A stretch of 5,403 bases of DNA from Collinsella sp. (lineage in GTDB: Bacteria > Actinomycetota > Coriobacteriia > Coriobacteriales > Coriobacteriaceae): assembly GCA_022728415.1 (NCBI GenBank), contig JAIJJM010000174.1:1-5403 (forward strand), read 5' to 3'. Shown one piece after another: positions 1-5,403 of the stretch. Both the position numbers and the translations under genes were made by a program. The notes under the pieces are model-generated. The model had not been told where the DNA came from. It saw nothing but the letters and a program-made list of their open reading frames with translations, and made no database searches. How positions within the stretch are numbered: the first letter of the stretch is position 1; the number at the start of each line of letters is the position of its first letter.

Positions 1-2150
1 TCGCACATCTGCTGCAGCGTTATCTTGAAAGCCCGACCATCGTGGTCATCACCGACCGCAACGATCTCGACGACCAGCTTTTCGGACAATTCAGCCGCTG
101 CGCCAGGTTCCTGCGCCAGAAGGCGGTCCAGGCCGAGAGCCGCAGGAATCTTCAGGAACTGCTTGAGGGTCGTGAGGCGAACGGCATCATCTTCACGACC
201 ATGCAGAAGTTCTCGGACGGCGACGAGCCGTTGTGCGACCGGAGCAACGTTGTGGTGATGGTGGACGAGGCTCACCGCGGCCAGTACGGCCTGACCGAAC
301 GGATCAACGCGGACGGTCATGTGTCGGTCGGCGCGGCCCGTGTCGTGCGCAAGGCACTGCCGAACGCGTCCTATATCGGTTTCACCGGAACGCCGATCTC
401 CACGGATGACCGCAACACCCGCGAGATCTTCGGCGACTACATCGACGTGTACGACATGACCCAGTCCGTCGAGGACGAGTCCACCAAGCCGGTCTACTAC
501 GAAAGCCGTGTGGTCTCGCTCCATCTTGACGAGAACGCGCTGGGCCGCATCGACGCGGTCTACAAGGAGTTCGCGGACCAGGCCGACGAGGCGAGCGTGG
601 AGAAGTCCAAGCATGACCTCGGCGGCCTCGATGCCATCTTCGACACTCCTGAAACCATCGACGCATTGTGCCGCGACATCGTGGACCATTACGAGAACAA
701 CCGCGCCGACGTCCTGGCCGGCAAGGCCCTGATCGTGGCGTACAGCCGGCCGATTGCGATGAAGATCTACTACAGGATCATGGAGCTGCGCCCCGAATGG
801 AAAGACAAGGTCGGCGTGGTGATGACCATGTCGAACCAGGATCCGGAGGAATGGTTCGACGTGTGCGGCGGCACCACGCACAAGAAGGAGATGGAACGCA
901 GGTTCAAGGACGATTCCGATTCCCTCAAGATCGCCATCGTCGTGGACATGTGGCTCACCGGCTTCGACGTGCCCAGCCTGTCCACCATGTACGTGTTCAA
1001 GCCGATGAAGGGCCATAACCTCATGCAGGCCATCGCCCGCGTCAACCGCGTGTGCAAGGGCAAGGAGGGCGGTCTGGTCGTGGATTACATCGGCATCGCA
1101 GGCGCGCTCAAGCGGGCGATGAAGGACTATACCAGCCGTGACCAGCACAATTACGGCGACATGAACATCGCTGAGACCGCCTATCCGAAATTCCTCGAAA
1201 AGCTCGACGTGTGCCGTGATCTCATGTACGGCTTCGACTACCGCAAACTCATCTTCCAGAACAGCAGGGAGGCGCTTGCCGACGCCATCGCGGAAGGAAC
1301 CGACTGGCTGCTCGATCCGGAACGGCACGAAGACACGGAATCGTTCCTCAAGCAATGCCAGCTCATGAACCAGGCGCTGAGCCTGTGCAAAAGCATGGTA
1401 AGCGAAGAGGACGCGCATGAGGCGGCTTACCTATCCGTATTGCGCGTGCAGGTCCTTCGCCTGACCGGACGTGGCTCCGGCGGGAGCGGCGGCATGACGT
1501 ACACGGAGTTCAACAAGCAGGTGAGCGAGATCCTCCAGCAGAGCGTGCATGCGGACGGCGTGCTCAACCTGTTCGAGAAGGACAGCGTGGAGATCTCCCT
1601 GTTCGATGAGGCGTTCCTCCAGGAGGTCGCCGGCATGAAGGAGAAGAACATCGCGATCGAGAGCCTGAAACGCCTCATCAAGGAGAAGGTGCGGGCGTAC
1701 GGGCGCACCAGCGTGGTCAAGTCCCAGAAGTTCAGCGAGATGCTCCAGAACACGTTGAACGCGTATCTCAACGGCATGCTCACTAACGCGCAGGTCATCG
1801 AAGAGCTCGTCAACATGGCCAAGGAGATCATGAAGGACCGCGACGACGCGCAGAAGCTCGGCTTGAGCGACGAGGAGATGGCGTTCTACGACGCAATCAC
1901 CCAGCCGCAGGCGGTCAAGGACTTCTACGACAACGACCAGCTTGTCTCGATAGCCCGCGAGCTGACCGATGCGATGCGGAGCAACGCCACGATCGACTGG
2001 CAGAAGAAGGAAAGCGCCAGGGCCGGCATGCGGCGTGCCATCAAACGTTTGCTGCGCAAATACAAGTATCCGCCCGAAGGCGTCGAGGACGCCATGAAGA
2101 CCGTCATGGAACAGTGCGAGCTGTGGGCCGACACCAAGATCAGCGAATAG
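1..2150 (+). CDS. hsdR: Type I restriction enzyme R subunit HsdR, 5'-truncated by window edge
   Basis: This is the ATP-dependent translocase and endonuclease subunit of a Type I restriction complex. The frame is open from base 3, so no start is visible; the GTG at 42 lies inside motif Ia ([14 protein letters not shown]) and is not a start. 715 residues are seen. Helicase motifs appear in order: motif Ia near residues 13-27, DEAH box at 264-275 (residues 88-91), FTGTPIS at 381-401 (residues 127-133), TGFD at 957-968 (motif V) and QAIARVNR at 1026-1049 (motif VI). The long helical remainder resembles the HsdR C-terminal domain (DUF3387 type). The Walker A motif and the PD-(D/E)xK nuclease domain should lie upstream; family members are usually about 1000 residues, so roughly 300 are outside the window. 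No frameshift or internal stop is seen. It ends with TAG, 25 bases before hsdM, as first visible gene of an hsdRMS operon. Confidence 0.95.
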   Translation, partial: AHLLQRYLESPTIVVITDRNDLDDQLFGQFSRCARFLRQKAVQAESRRNLQELLEGREANGIIFTTMQKFSDGDEPLCDRSNVVVMVDEAHRGQYGLTERINADGHVSVGAARVVRKALPNASYIGFTGTPISTDDRNTREIFGDYIDVYDMTQSVEDESTKPVYYESRVVSLHLDENALGRIDAVYKEFADQADEASVEKSKHDLGGLDAIFDTPETIDALCRDIVDHYENNRADVLAGKALIVAYSRPIAMKIYYRIMELRPEWKDKVGVVMTMSNQDPEEWFDVCGGTTHKKEMERRFKDDSDSLKIAIVVDMWLTGFDVPSLSTMYVFKPMKGHNLMQAIARVNRVCKGKEGGLVVDYIGIAGALKRAMKDYTSRDQHNYGDMNIAETAYPKFLEKLDVCRDLMYGFDYRKLIFQNSREALADAIAEGTDWLLDPERHEDTESFLKQCQLMNQALSLCKSMVSEEDAHEAAYLSVLRVQVLRLTGRGSGGSGGMTYTEFNKQVSEILQQSVHADGVLNLFEKDSVEISLFDEAFLQEVAGMKEKNIAIESLKRLIKEKVRAYGRTSVVKSQKFSEMLQNTLNAYLNGMLTNAQVIEELVNMAKEIMKDRDDAQKLGLSDEEMAFYDAITQPQAVKDFYDNDQLVSIARELTDAMRSNATIDWQKKESARAGMRRAIKRLLRKYKYPPEGVEDAMKTVMEQCELWADTKISE

Positions 2151-2157
2151 GATGAGC

Positions 2158-2163
2158 AGGAGG
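2158..2163 (+). promoter_or_regulatory. Ribosome binding site for hsdM
   Basis: AGGAGG lies 12 bases before the ATG at 2176. It decides the start: the earlier in-frame ATG at 2152 has no purine-rich site in front of it and would place this Shine-Dalgarno inside the coding sequence. Confidence 0.7.
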
Positions 2164-2175
2164 ATAATACAAGAC

Positions 2176-3684
2176 ATGGCAAAGAAGAAGGACAATACCG
2201 CCGAGATCGGCTTCGAGGAACAGATCTGGAGCGCCGCCGACAAGCTGCGCGGCAACATCGACGCTTCCGAATACAAGAACGTCGTGCTCGGCCTCATCTT
2301 CCTGAAGTACATCTCCGACAAGTTCGACCAGAAATACCAGGAACTCGTTGAGGAGGGCGAGGGCTTCGAGGAGGACCGCGACGAATACGCGAGCGAGAAC
2401 ATCTTCTTCGTTCCCGAGAACGCCCGCTGGAAGACCATCGCAGCGGCCGCGCACACGCCTGAGATCGGCAAGGTCATCGACGAGGCCATGCGCCAGATCG
2501 AAGCCGAGAACAACAAGCTCAAGGGCATCCTGCCGAAGAACTTCGCACGCCAGGAGCTCGACAAGCGACGTCTGGGCGAGGTCGTGGACCTGTTCACCAA
2601 TGTGAAGATGGCCGAAAAGGGCGATAGCCGCGACATCCTCGGACGCACCTACGAATACTGCCTGGCCAAGTTCGCCGAAGCGGAGGGCAAGAACGCCGGC
2701 GAGTTCTACACACCCGCGTGCGTCGTGAAGACGCTGGTCGAAGTCATCGAACCCTACCACGGGCGAGTGTACGATCCGTGCTGCGGCAGCGGCGGCATGT
2801 TCGTACAGTCCGCGGACTTCGTCAAACGCCATCAGGGCAACATCAACGACATCTCCGTGTACGGCCAGGAGTCCAATCCGACCACGTGGAAGATGGCGAC
2901 CATGAACCTCGCGATCCGCGGCATCGACGCGGATCTGGGCGATCATAATGCCGACACATTCTTCGAGGACCTGCACAAGACCGAGAAATTCGATTTCATC
3001 CTCGCTAACCCGCCCTTCAACCTGAAGGACTGGGGAGGGAAGAAACTCGAGAACGACGTACGCTGGCAGTACGGCACCCCGCCGGAGGGCAATGCCAACT
3101 TCGCGTGGGTCCAGCACATGATCCACCACCTCAACCGTTTAGGCCGCATGGGCATGGTTCTGGCGAACGGCGCGTTGTCCAGTCAGACGAACAACGAGGG
3201 CGAGATCCGCGCCAAGATCGTGGATGCCGATCTGGTCGAAGGCATCATTGCGATGCCGGATAAGCTTTTCTACAGCACCGGCATACCTGTGAGCCTGTGG
3301 ATCATCACCAAGAACAAGAAGCAGTCTGGCAAGACGTTGTTCATCGACGCGCGCGATATGGGAACCATGGTGTCCCGCAGGCTCCGCGAGTTCACCGATG
3401 AGGACATCGCCAAGGTATCGACTGCGTTCGACACGTTCCGTGATGGCACCTTGGAAACGGAGAAGGGCTTCTCCGCCATCGCCACGACGGAAGATATCAA
3501 GGCGCAAGATTACATCCTGACTCCGGGCCGTTACGTCGGTGTCGCCGAGGTAGAGGAAGACGATGAGCCATTCGATGAGAAGATGACCCGTCTGACCGAC
3601 GAGATCGCAAAATGCTTCGAGGAATCCAACCGTCTGCAAGAGCAGATCAAGAAGAATCTGGAGGCCATCGGCTATGGCATGTGA
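2176..3684 (+). CDS. hsdM: Type I modification methyltransferase subunit HsdM
   Basis: This SAM-dependent DNA N6-adenine methyltransferase modifies the site chosen by HsdS and is also needed for restriction by HsdR. The product is 502 residues from the ATG at 2176, a normal length for HsdM. The N-terminal part (about residues 8-130) has the HsdM helical-domain pattern, including WSAADKLRGN and GLIFLKYISDKF. The catalytic domain holds the SAM-binding motif I, DPCCGSGG, from residue 200, and the catalytic motif IV, NPPF, at residues 278-281 (3007-3018), which indicates adenine-N6 specificity. The C-terminal region (PGRYVGV, then a charged helical tail) fits the segment that contacts HsdS. An upstream in-frame ATG at 2152 would add eight residues (MSRRIIQD) but lacks a ribosome site. 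The 3' end overlaps hsdS by 11 bases, suggesting translational coupling. GC content matches hsdR. Confidence 0.96.
   Translation: MAKKKDNTAEIGFEEQIWSAADKLRGNIDASEYKNVVLGLIFLKYISDKFDQKYQELVEEGEGFEEDRDEYASENIFFVPENARWKTIAAAAHTPEIGKVIDEAMRQIEAENNKLKGILPKNFARQELDKRRLGEVVDLFTNVKMAEKGDSRDILGRTYEYCLAKFAEAEGKNAGEFYTPACVVKTLVEVIEPYHGRVYDPCCGSGGMFVQSADFVKRHQGNINDISVYGQESNPTTWKMATMNLAIRGIDADLGDHNADTFFEDLHKTEKFDFILANPPFNLKDWGGKKLENDVRWQYGTPPEGNANFAWVQHMIHHLNRLGRMGMVLANGALSSQTNNEGEIRAKIVDADLVEGIIAMPDKLFYSTGIPVSLWIITKNKKQSGKTLFIDARDMGTMVSRRLREFTDEDIAKVSTAFDTFRDGTLETEKGFSAIATTEDIKAQDYILTPGRYVGVAEVEEDDEPFDEKMTRLTDEIAKCFEESNRLQEQIKKNLEAIGYGM
3660..3664 (+). promoter_or_regulatory. Ribosome binding site for hsdS inside hsdM
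   Basis: GGAGG sits within the last codons of hsdM, nine bases before the ATG at 3674. Its position supports this start and coupling of hsdS translation to hsdM. Confidence 0.65.
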
Positions 3685-4219
3685 GCAGGTGACACTGCAG
3701 GACGTCTGCGAGTTGATTGTCGATTGTCCACATACCAGCGCTAAGGATGAAGGGGTGGGATATCCACTCATCCGAACACCTAATGTTGGGCGCGGAAGAT
3801 TGATTCTGGCTGATGTTCACAGGGTCTCCCAAGACGTATACGAGAGACGTGTCTCCCGAGCTGTACCAAGGCAGGGTGATCTGATTCTTGCACGTGAAGC
3901 ACCAGCCGGAAATGTAGCTATCGTCTCACCTGGGATTGAGGTTTGTTTGGGACAAAGGACAATGCTTCTTCGACCCGATTCGTCTTTCGTGGTTCCCGAA
4001 TATCTGAATTATTATCTGAATGCTCCTGAACAGCGTGACAGAATGCTGCGATTGGCCAATGGCGCAACTGTGTCGCATATTAATGTTGCCGATATTCGCA
4101 ACATGCCTGTGCAGCTCCCTTCCCGCGGGGAACAAAGCAAAGTTGCGGAACTGCTAAATGTTCTTGATGACAAGATCGATCTCAACAATCGGCTAAATGA
4201 TTATTTGTTAGCTGCGTGA
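3674..4219 (+). CDS. hsdS: Type I specificity subunit HsdS, first half only (one recognition domain)
   Basis: HsdS directs the Type I complex to its DNA site; a standard subunit has two target-recognition domains (TRDs) and is about 380-450 residues. This one has 181. Residues about 5-135 form one TRD, with typical features VDCPHTSAK, GDLILAREAPAGNVAI and LGQRTMLLRP. GATVSHINVADIRNMPV then leads into the conserved helix EQSKVAELLNVLDDKIDLNNRLNDYL (residues about 134-178), the spacer and coiled-coil region between TRDs. The frame ends soon after with LLAA and TGA. The missing second half is encoded in reverse at 4182-4808, and the last helix contains the left copy of a 17-base inverted repeat. 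This is thus the expressed 5' part of an invertible hsdS. Alone it may act as a half-subunit that dimerises, known for truncated HsdS proteins, or be inactive. It is clearly more AT-rich than hsdM, consistent with exchange of recognition domains by transfer. Confidence 0.9.
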   Translation: MACEQVTLQDVCELIVDCPHTSAKDEGVGYPLIRTPNVGRGRLILADVHRVSQDVYERRVSRAVPRQGDLILAREAPAGNVAIVSPGIEVCLGQRTMLLRPDSSFVVPEYLNYYLNAPEQRDRMLRLANGATVSHINVADIRNMPVQLPSRGEQSKVAELLNVLDDKIDLNNRLNDYLLAA

Positions 4220-4808
4220 GGTCAATCTTCGAAACGTCGATTTCGCCAGACATAAGTTTGGGAAGCAGCGTATCGCGCAGTTTTTGGAGCTTTGTTATCT
4301 CTGAATCGTTATCAGATCTTTGCTTTATTACGGAATCTAATAGGATCAAATCTTCCGCACTGCATGAACTAGCAACCTTAAACTCCATCATTTGTTTTTT
4401 GTCACCACGGGGCATCTTTGTTCCCTTCGCGCCTTGCATGACGTAGTCAAAGAATGAATCTTGCCGCAGGCATGCATGCAGATATGGCGCGTTGCTGGGA
4501 TCATTCGCTCTAAAAACGATGACATCACCCGAACATGTACCTTCAAACGGGGCGTACCATATCTTCTTAAAATAGGGCCGAATATTAGAAATCAGAGTGT
4601 CGCCGGCTTTATACCGTGTAATCTTGCCCGTTGTTGGGAGCGAAGACGCCAGTTGCCGTCCGTCCTTGTTCTGCATTAGTGACTCAGTCGAAACGTAAGT
4701 CTCCTGATTCGCGTTGTCATAATCGACGTGGTCAGCAACCTGATAGCAGATATCTCGAAGACGTGAATTTCTGTCATTACAGTATCTACTGGCAATCGTT
4801 TCACACAA
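4182..4808 (-). CDS. Silent, inverted hsdS cassette: second recognition domain and C-terminus
   Basis: This minus-strand frame encodes about 208 residues of HsdS type: an entry helix (CETIASRYCNDRNSRLRDIC), a second TRD (with YKAGDTLISNIRPYFKKIWYA, GDVIVFRA, GAKGTKMPRGDKKQMMEF), and the signature HsdS C-terminus (KLQKLRDTLLPKLMSGEIDV, then SKIDLTQLTNNHLA). The only start-like codon near the 5' end is TTG at 4808, with no ribosome site. The frame stays open upstream through the right inverted repeat, where it reads RLNDYLAN, to a stop near 4859. It therefore looks like a promoterless cassette. Inversion between the repeats would place it in frame behind the TRD at 3674. The 3' end runs through the left repeat and stops at TGA (4184-4182), overlapping the convergent hsdS half by 38 bases. 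Family assignment is firm; that it is silent now is inference. Confidence 0.85.
   Translation of the reverse strand: MCETIASRYCNDRNSRLRDICYQVADHVDYDNANQETYVSTESLMQNKDGRQLASSLPTTGKITRYKAGDTLISNIRPYFKKIWYAPFEGTCSGDVIVFRANDPSNAPYLHACLRQDSFFDYVMQGAKGTKMPRGDKKQMMEFKVASSCSAEDLILLDSVIKQRSDNDSEITKLQKLRDTLLPKLMSGEIDVSKIDLTQLTNNHLADC
4190..4206 (+). repeat. Left inverted repeat of hsdS inversion segment
   Basis: The 17 bases CGGCTAAATGATTATTT are repeated exactly, in inverse orientation, at 4816-4832. Read on plus they encode RLNDY plus part of the next Leu codon in the central hsdS helix. Read on minus they encode the NNHLA end of the opposing cassette. Homology ends at once on both sides (T/G outside versus C/A in the other copy), so this is a short site-specific site rather than a long homologous repeat. 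Confidence 0.85.
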
Positions 4809-4815
4809 GTTGGCT
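4207..4815. other. Predicted invertible DNA segment (hsdS switch)
   Basis: These 609 bases lie between the inverted repeats and contain nearly all of the minus-strand hsdS cassette. Inverting them would convert the 181-residue half HsdS into a two-domain protein: 177 codons of the first half up to Tyr, then L-A-N-L and the cassette, giving 386 residues to the Ala of NNHLA. The reading frame at the junction is conserved exactly. No recombinase is encoded inside. The orientation in a population cannot be known from one sequence. Confidence 0.75.
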
Positions 4816-4832
4816 AAATAATCATTTAGCCG
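4812..4832 (-). repeat. Right inverted repeat, within a perfect palindrome
   Basis: The inverted copy of the 17-base repeat occupies 4816-4832. It sits in a palindrome at 4812-4831, GGCTAAAT-AATC-ATTTAGCC: two perfect 8-base arms around a 4-base asymmetric spacer. This is the form expected of a site bound by two recombinase protomers. At the left site the inner arm is changed (ATTTGTTAGC instead of ATTTAGCC), so the palindrome is complete only here. Confidence 0.8.
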
Positions 4833-4908
4833 GACGGATGCATTGGAGCAATGTGATCAGAGTAAGAGCTATTCACGCTGTGCACAGTCAGCAAAGCCAG
4901 ATTCCTGC

Positions 4909-5077
4909 TTACGAATCTGTGCCTAAAGTGTCCCATTCTCCATGTCGCACCGCCTTGACGCTCGGCGGAATCGCGCCGCTGTTGAGCTGGCTGTCGGTGA
5001 GTCAGTTCACGGCACAGTCGTTCGCGATGCTCGTTGTATTCTGTCAAGTTGTCTTGTGCGGTGTGAGCTCTGAGCTC
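4909..5077 (-). pseudogene. Possible frameshifted gene remnant, function unknown
   Basis: On the minus strand, one frame reads AQDNLTEYNEHRERLCREL. After a change of one base near 5002, another continues LTDSQLNSGAIPPSVKAVRH and GEWDTLGTDS, ending at TAA (4911-4909). The second part has mostly G or C at third codon positions, like the host's genes, and reads as a plausible soluble protein end. A TGA lies just upstream of the first part (5080-5078), so any N-terminus is lost. I do not recognise the family. It could instead be chance open frame in GC-rich DNA; confidence is low. Confidence 0.25.
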
Positions 5078-5141
5078 TCATGAAGCACTGGGTCGTTTGC
5101 GCCGCAGATTATGGTTTTTGGGGACGGTGTGTGTTCTTCTT

Positions 5142-5163
5142 GTTGTTTGATAACTCAAGAGTG
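5142..5163 (+). promoter_or_regulatory. rRNA-leader boxA-like sequence
   Basis: GTTGTTTGATAACTCAAGAG, followed by TG, resembles the conserved TTGTTTGAGAACTCAA-AGTG element found in actinobacterial rRNA leaders and spacers, where it acts in antitermination and processing. No 16S or 23S sequence follows, so it is either a stray copy, a leftover of rearrangement, or a chance match. The comparison is from memory. Confidence 0.3.
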
Positions 5164-5280
5164 AGTGATCTGCTGGCATGTCGCTTCAGCGGTTGCGTAT
5201 CGGGGAAGATACGGATGGATTGTACCGTGCAATCGATGCCGTGGGACGGGCGGAGTATTCGTATTTTGGGACATGGAGTC

Positions 5281-5322
5281 CATTCTTGCGTCGCACCCCG
5301 CACGGGGTGCGACGCAAGAATG
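5281..5322 (-). terminator. Hairpin terminator of metK, probably bidirectional
   Basis: A perfect 19-bp stem (5281-5299 with 5304-5322; arm CATTCTTGCGTCGCACCCC) closes a 4-base loop, GCAC. It begins nine bases past the metK stop codon. No T-run follows on either strand, so it is a stem-only terminator as often seen in high-GC Gram-positives. Because it is symmetrical it would also stop transcripts arriving from the hsd side. Confidence 0.8.
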
Positions 5323-5331
5323 CGCCAACGT

Positions 5332-5403
5332 CTACTCCGCAGCAATCGCGGCCTTGAGCTCCTCGACCTTGTCGGTCTTCTCCCACGGGAACTCAACGTC
5401 CGT
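5332..5403 (-). CDS. metK: S-adenosylmethionine synthase C-terminus, cut by window edge
   Basis: The last 23 codons and TAG of a minus-strand gene are present. They read TDVEFPWEKTDKVEELKAAI, then AAE. The FPWEKTDK block followed by a short helical tail is the end of methionine adenosyltransferase (compare the E. coli ending HFPWEKTDKAQLL), which makes SAM from methionine and ATP in the cytosol. The rest lies beyond the right edge. It converges on the hsd operon and is followed by a strong hairpin. SAM is the cofactor of HsdM, but closeness alone does not show a functional link. The assignment rests on a short segment. Confidence 0.75.
   Translation of the reverse strand, partial: TDVEFPWEKTDKVEELKAAIAAE

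Larger units (their letters stand above)
4833..5280. other. Intergenic stretch between hsdS switch and metK terminator
   Basis: No intact gene is convincing here. A plus-strand frame is open to TGA at 5083 but looks like the antisense of a minus-strand remnant. The stretch also holds the odd palindrome GAGCTCTGAGCTC at 5065-5077, a boxA-like motif at 5142-5163, and two small hairpins: CGTATC/GATACG at 5196-5213 and GATTG/CAATC at 5218-5234. No recombinase or promoter was recognised. Confidence 0.5.

Noticed and set aside
2152..2175. Earlier hsdM start at ATG 2152
   Set aside because: No ribosome site precedes it, and AGGAGG at 2158-2163 fits the ATG at 2176, which begins the typical HsdM N-terminus.
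1431..2648. Long minus-strand open frame (405 residues)
   Set aside because: It lies antisense to hsdR and hsdM, has no recognisable domain, and spans the gene junction; an artefact of GC-rich coding DNA.
2140..3129. Minus-strand open frame of 329 residues
   Set aside because: Antisense to the HsdM catalytic domain whose motifs are clear on plus; composition is that of a shadow frame.
3139..3771. Minus-strand open frame of 210 residues
   Set aside because: Antisense to hsdM and the start of hsdS; no family features.
4216..4679. Two plus-strand frames of 72-76 residues
   Set aside because: Both are antisense to the second recognition domain of the inverted hsdS cassette.
4631..5083. Plus-strand open frame of 150 residues
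   Set aside because: Its first part is antisense to the hsdS cassette and its end lacks protein-like character; it matters only as the predicted tail of the flipped HsdS.
5196..5234. Two short hairpins as a riboswitch or terminator
   Set aside because: Stems of only 5-6 bp with no T-run or known fold; too weak to call separately.
1..5403. CRISPR array, tRNA, insertion sequence
   Set aside because: No regularly spaced repeats, cloverleaf or transposase was found.

Overview
The window looks like a chromosomal stretch of a high-GC Gram-positive, most likely a Bifidobacterium. hsdR and hsdM have strongly GC-rich third codon positions. The right edge carries a MetK C-terminus of the form familiar from actinobacteria and enterobacteria (FPWEKTDK), and the hairpin after it has no U-tract, as is common in this group. 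The genus is an inference; no rRNA or marker gene is complete here.

Layout. Positions 1-2150 hold the 3' two thirds of hsdR, cut by the window edge. hsdM (2176-3684) follows after 25 bases, and a short hsdS half-gene (3674-4219) overlaps the end of hsdM by 11 bases; the three form one plus-strand Type I restriction-modification operon. Facing it on the minus strand at 4182-4808 is the second half of an hsdS gene (second target-recognition domain and C-terminal tail), with no usable start of its own. A 17-base inverted repeat (4190-4206 and 4816-4832) flanks the stretch between the two halves. From 4833 to about 5280 is an intergenic stretch with a possible gene remnant on the minus strand and a motif resembling an rRNA-leader boxA. 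A perfect 19-bp hairpin (5281-5322) lies next to the last 23 codons of metK, which reads leftwards from the right edge.

How it works together. HsdR (translocase/nuclease), HsdM (N6-adenine methyltransferase) and HsdS (specificity) build a Type I enzyme. In the orientation present here the promoter-proximal hsdS encodes only one recognition domain and stops at residue 181. Inverting the roughly 0.6-kb segment between the repeats would join the halves exactly in frame (NRLNDYL to ANLCETIA), giving a two-domain HsdS of about 386 residues up to the second repeat. The locus is therefore a predicted phase-variable specificity switch. No recombinase gene lies in the window. In the flipped state the frame would also run 83 codons past the right repeat, so the right flank may have been rearranged.
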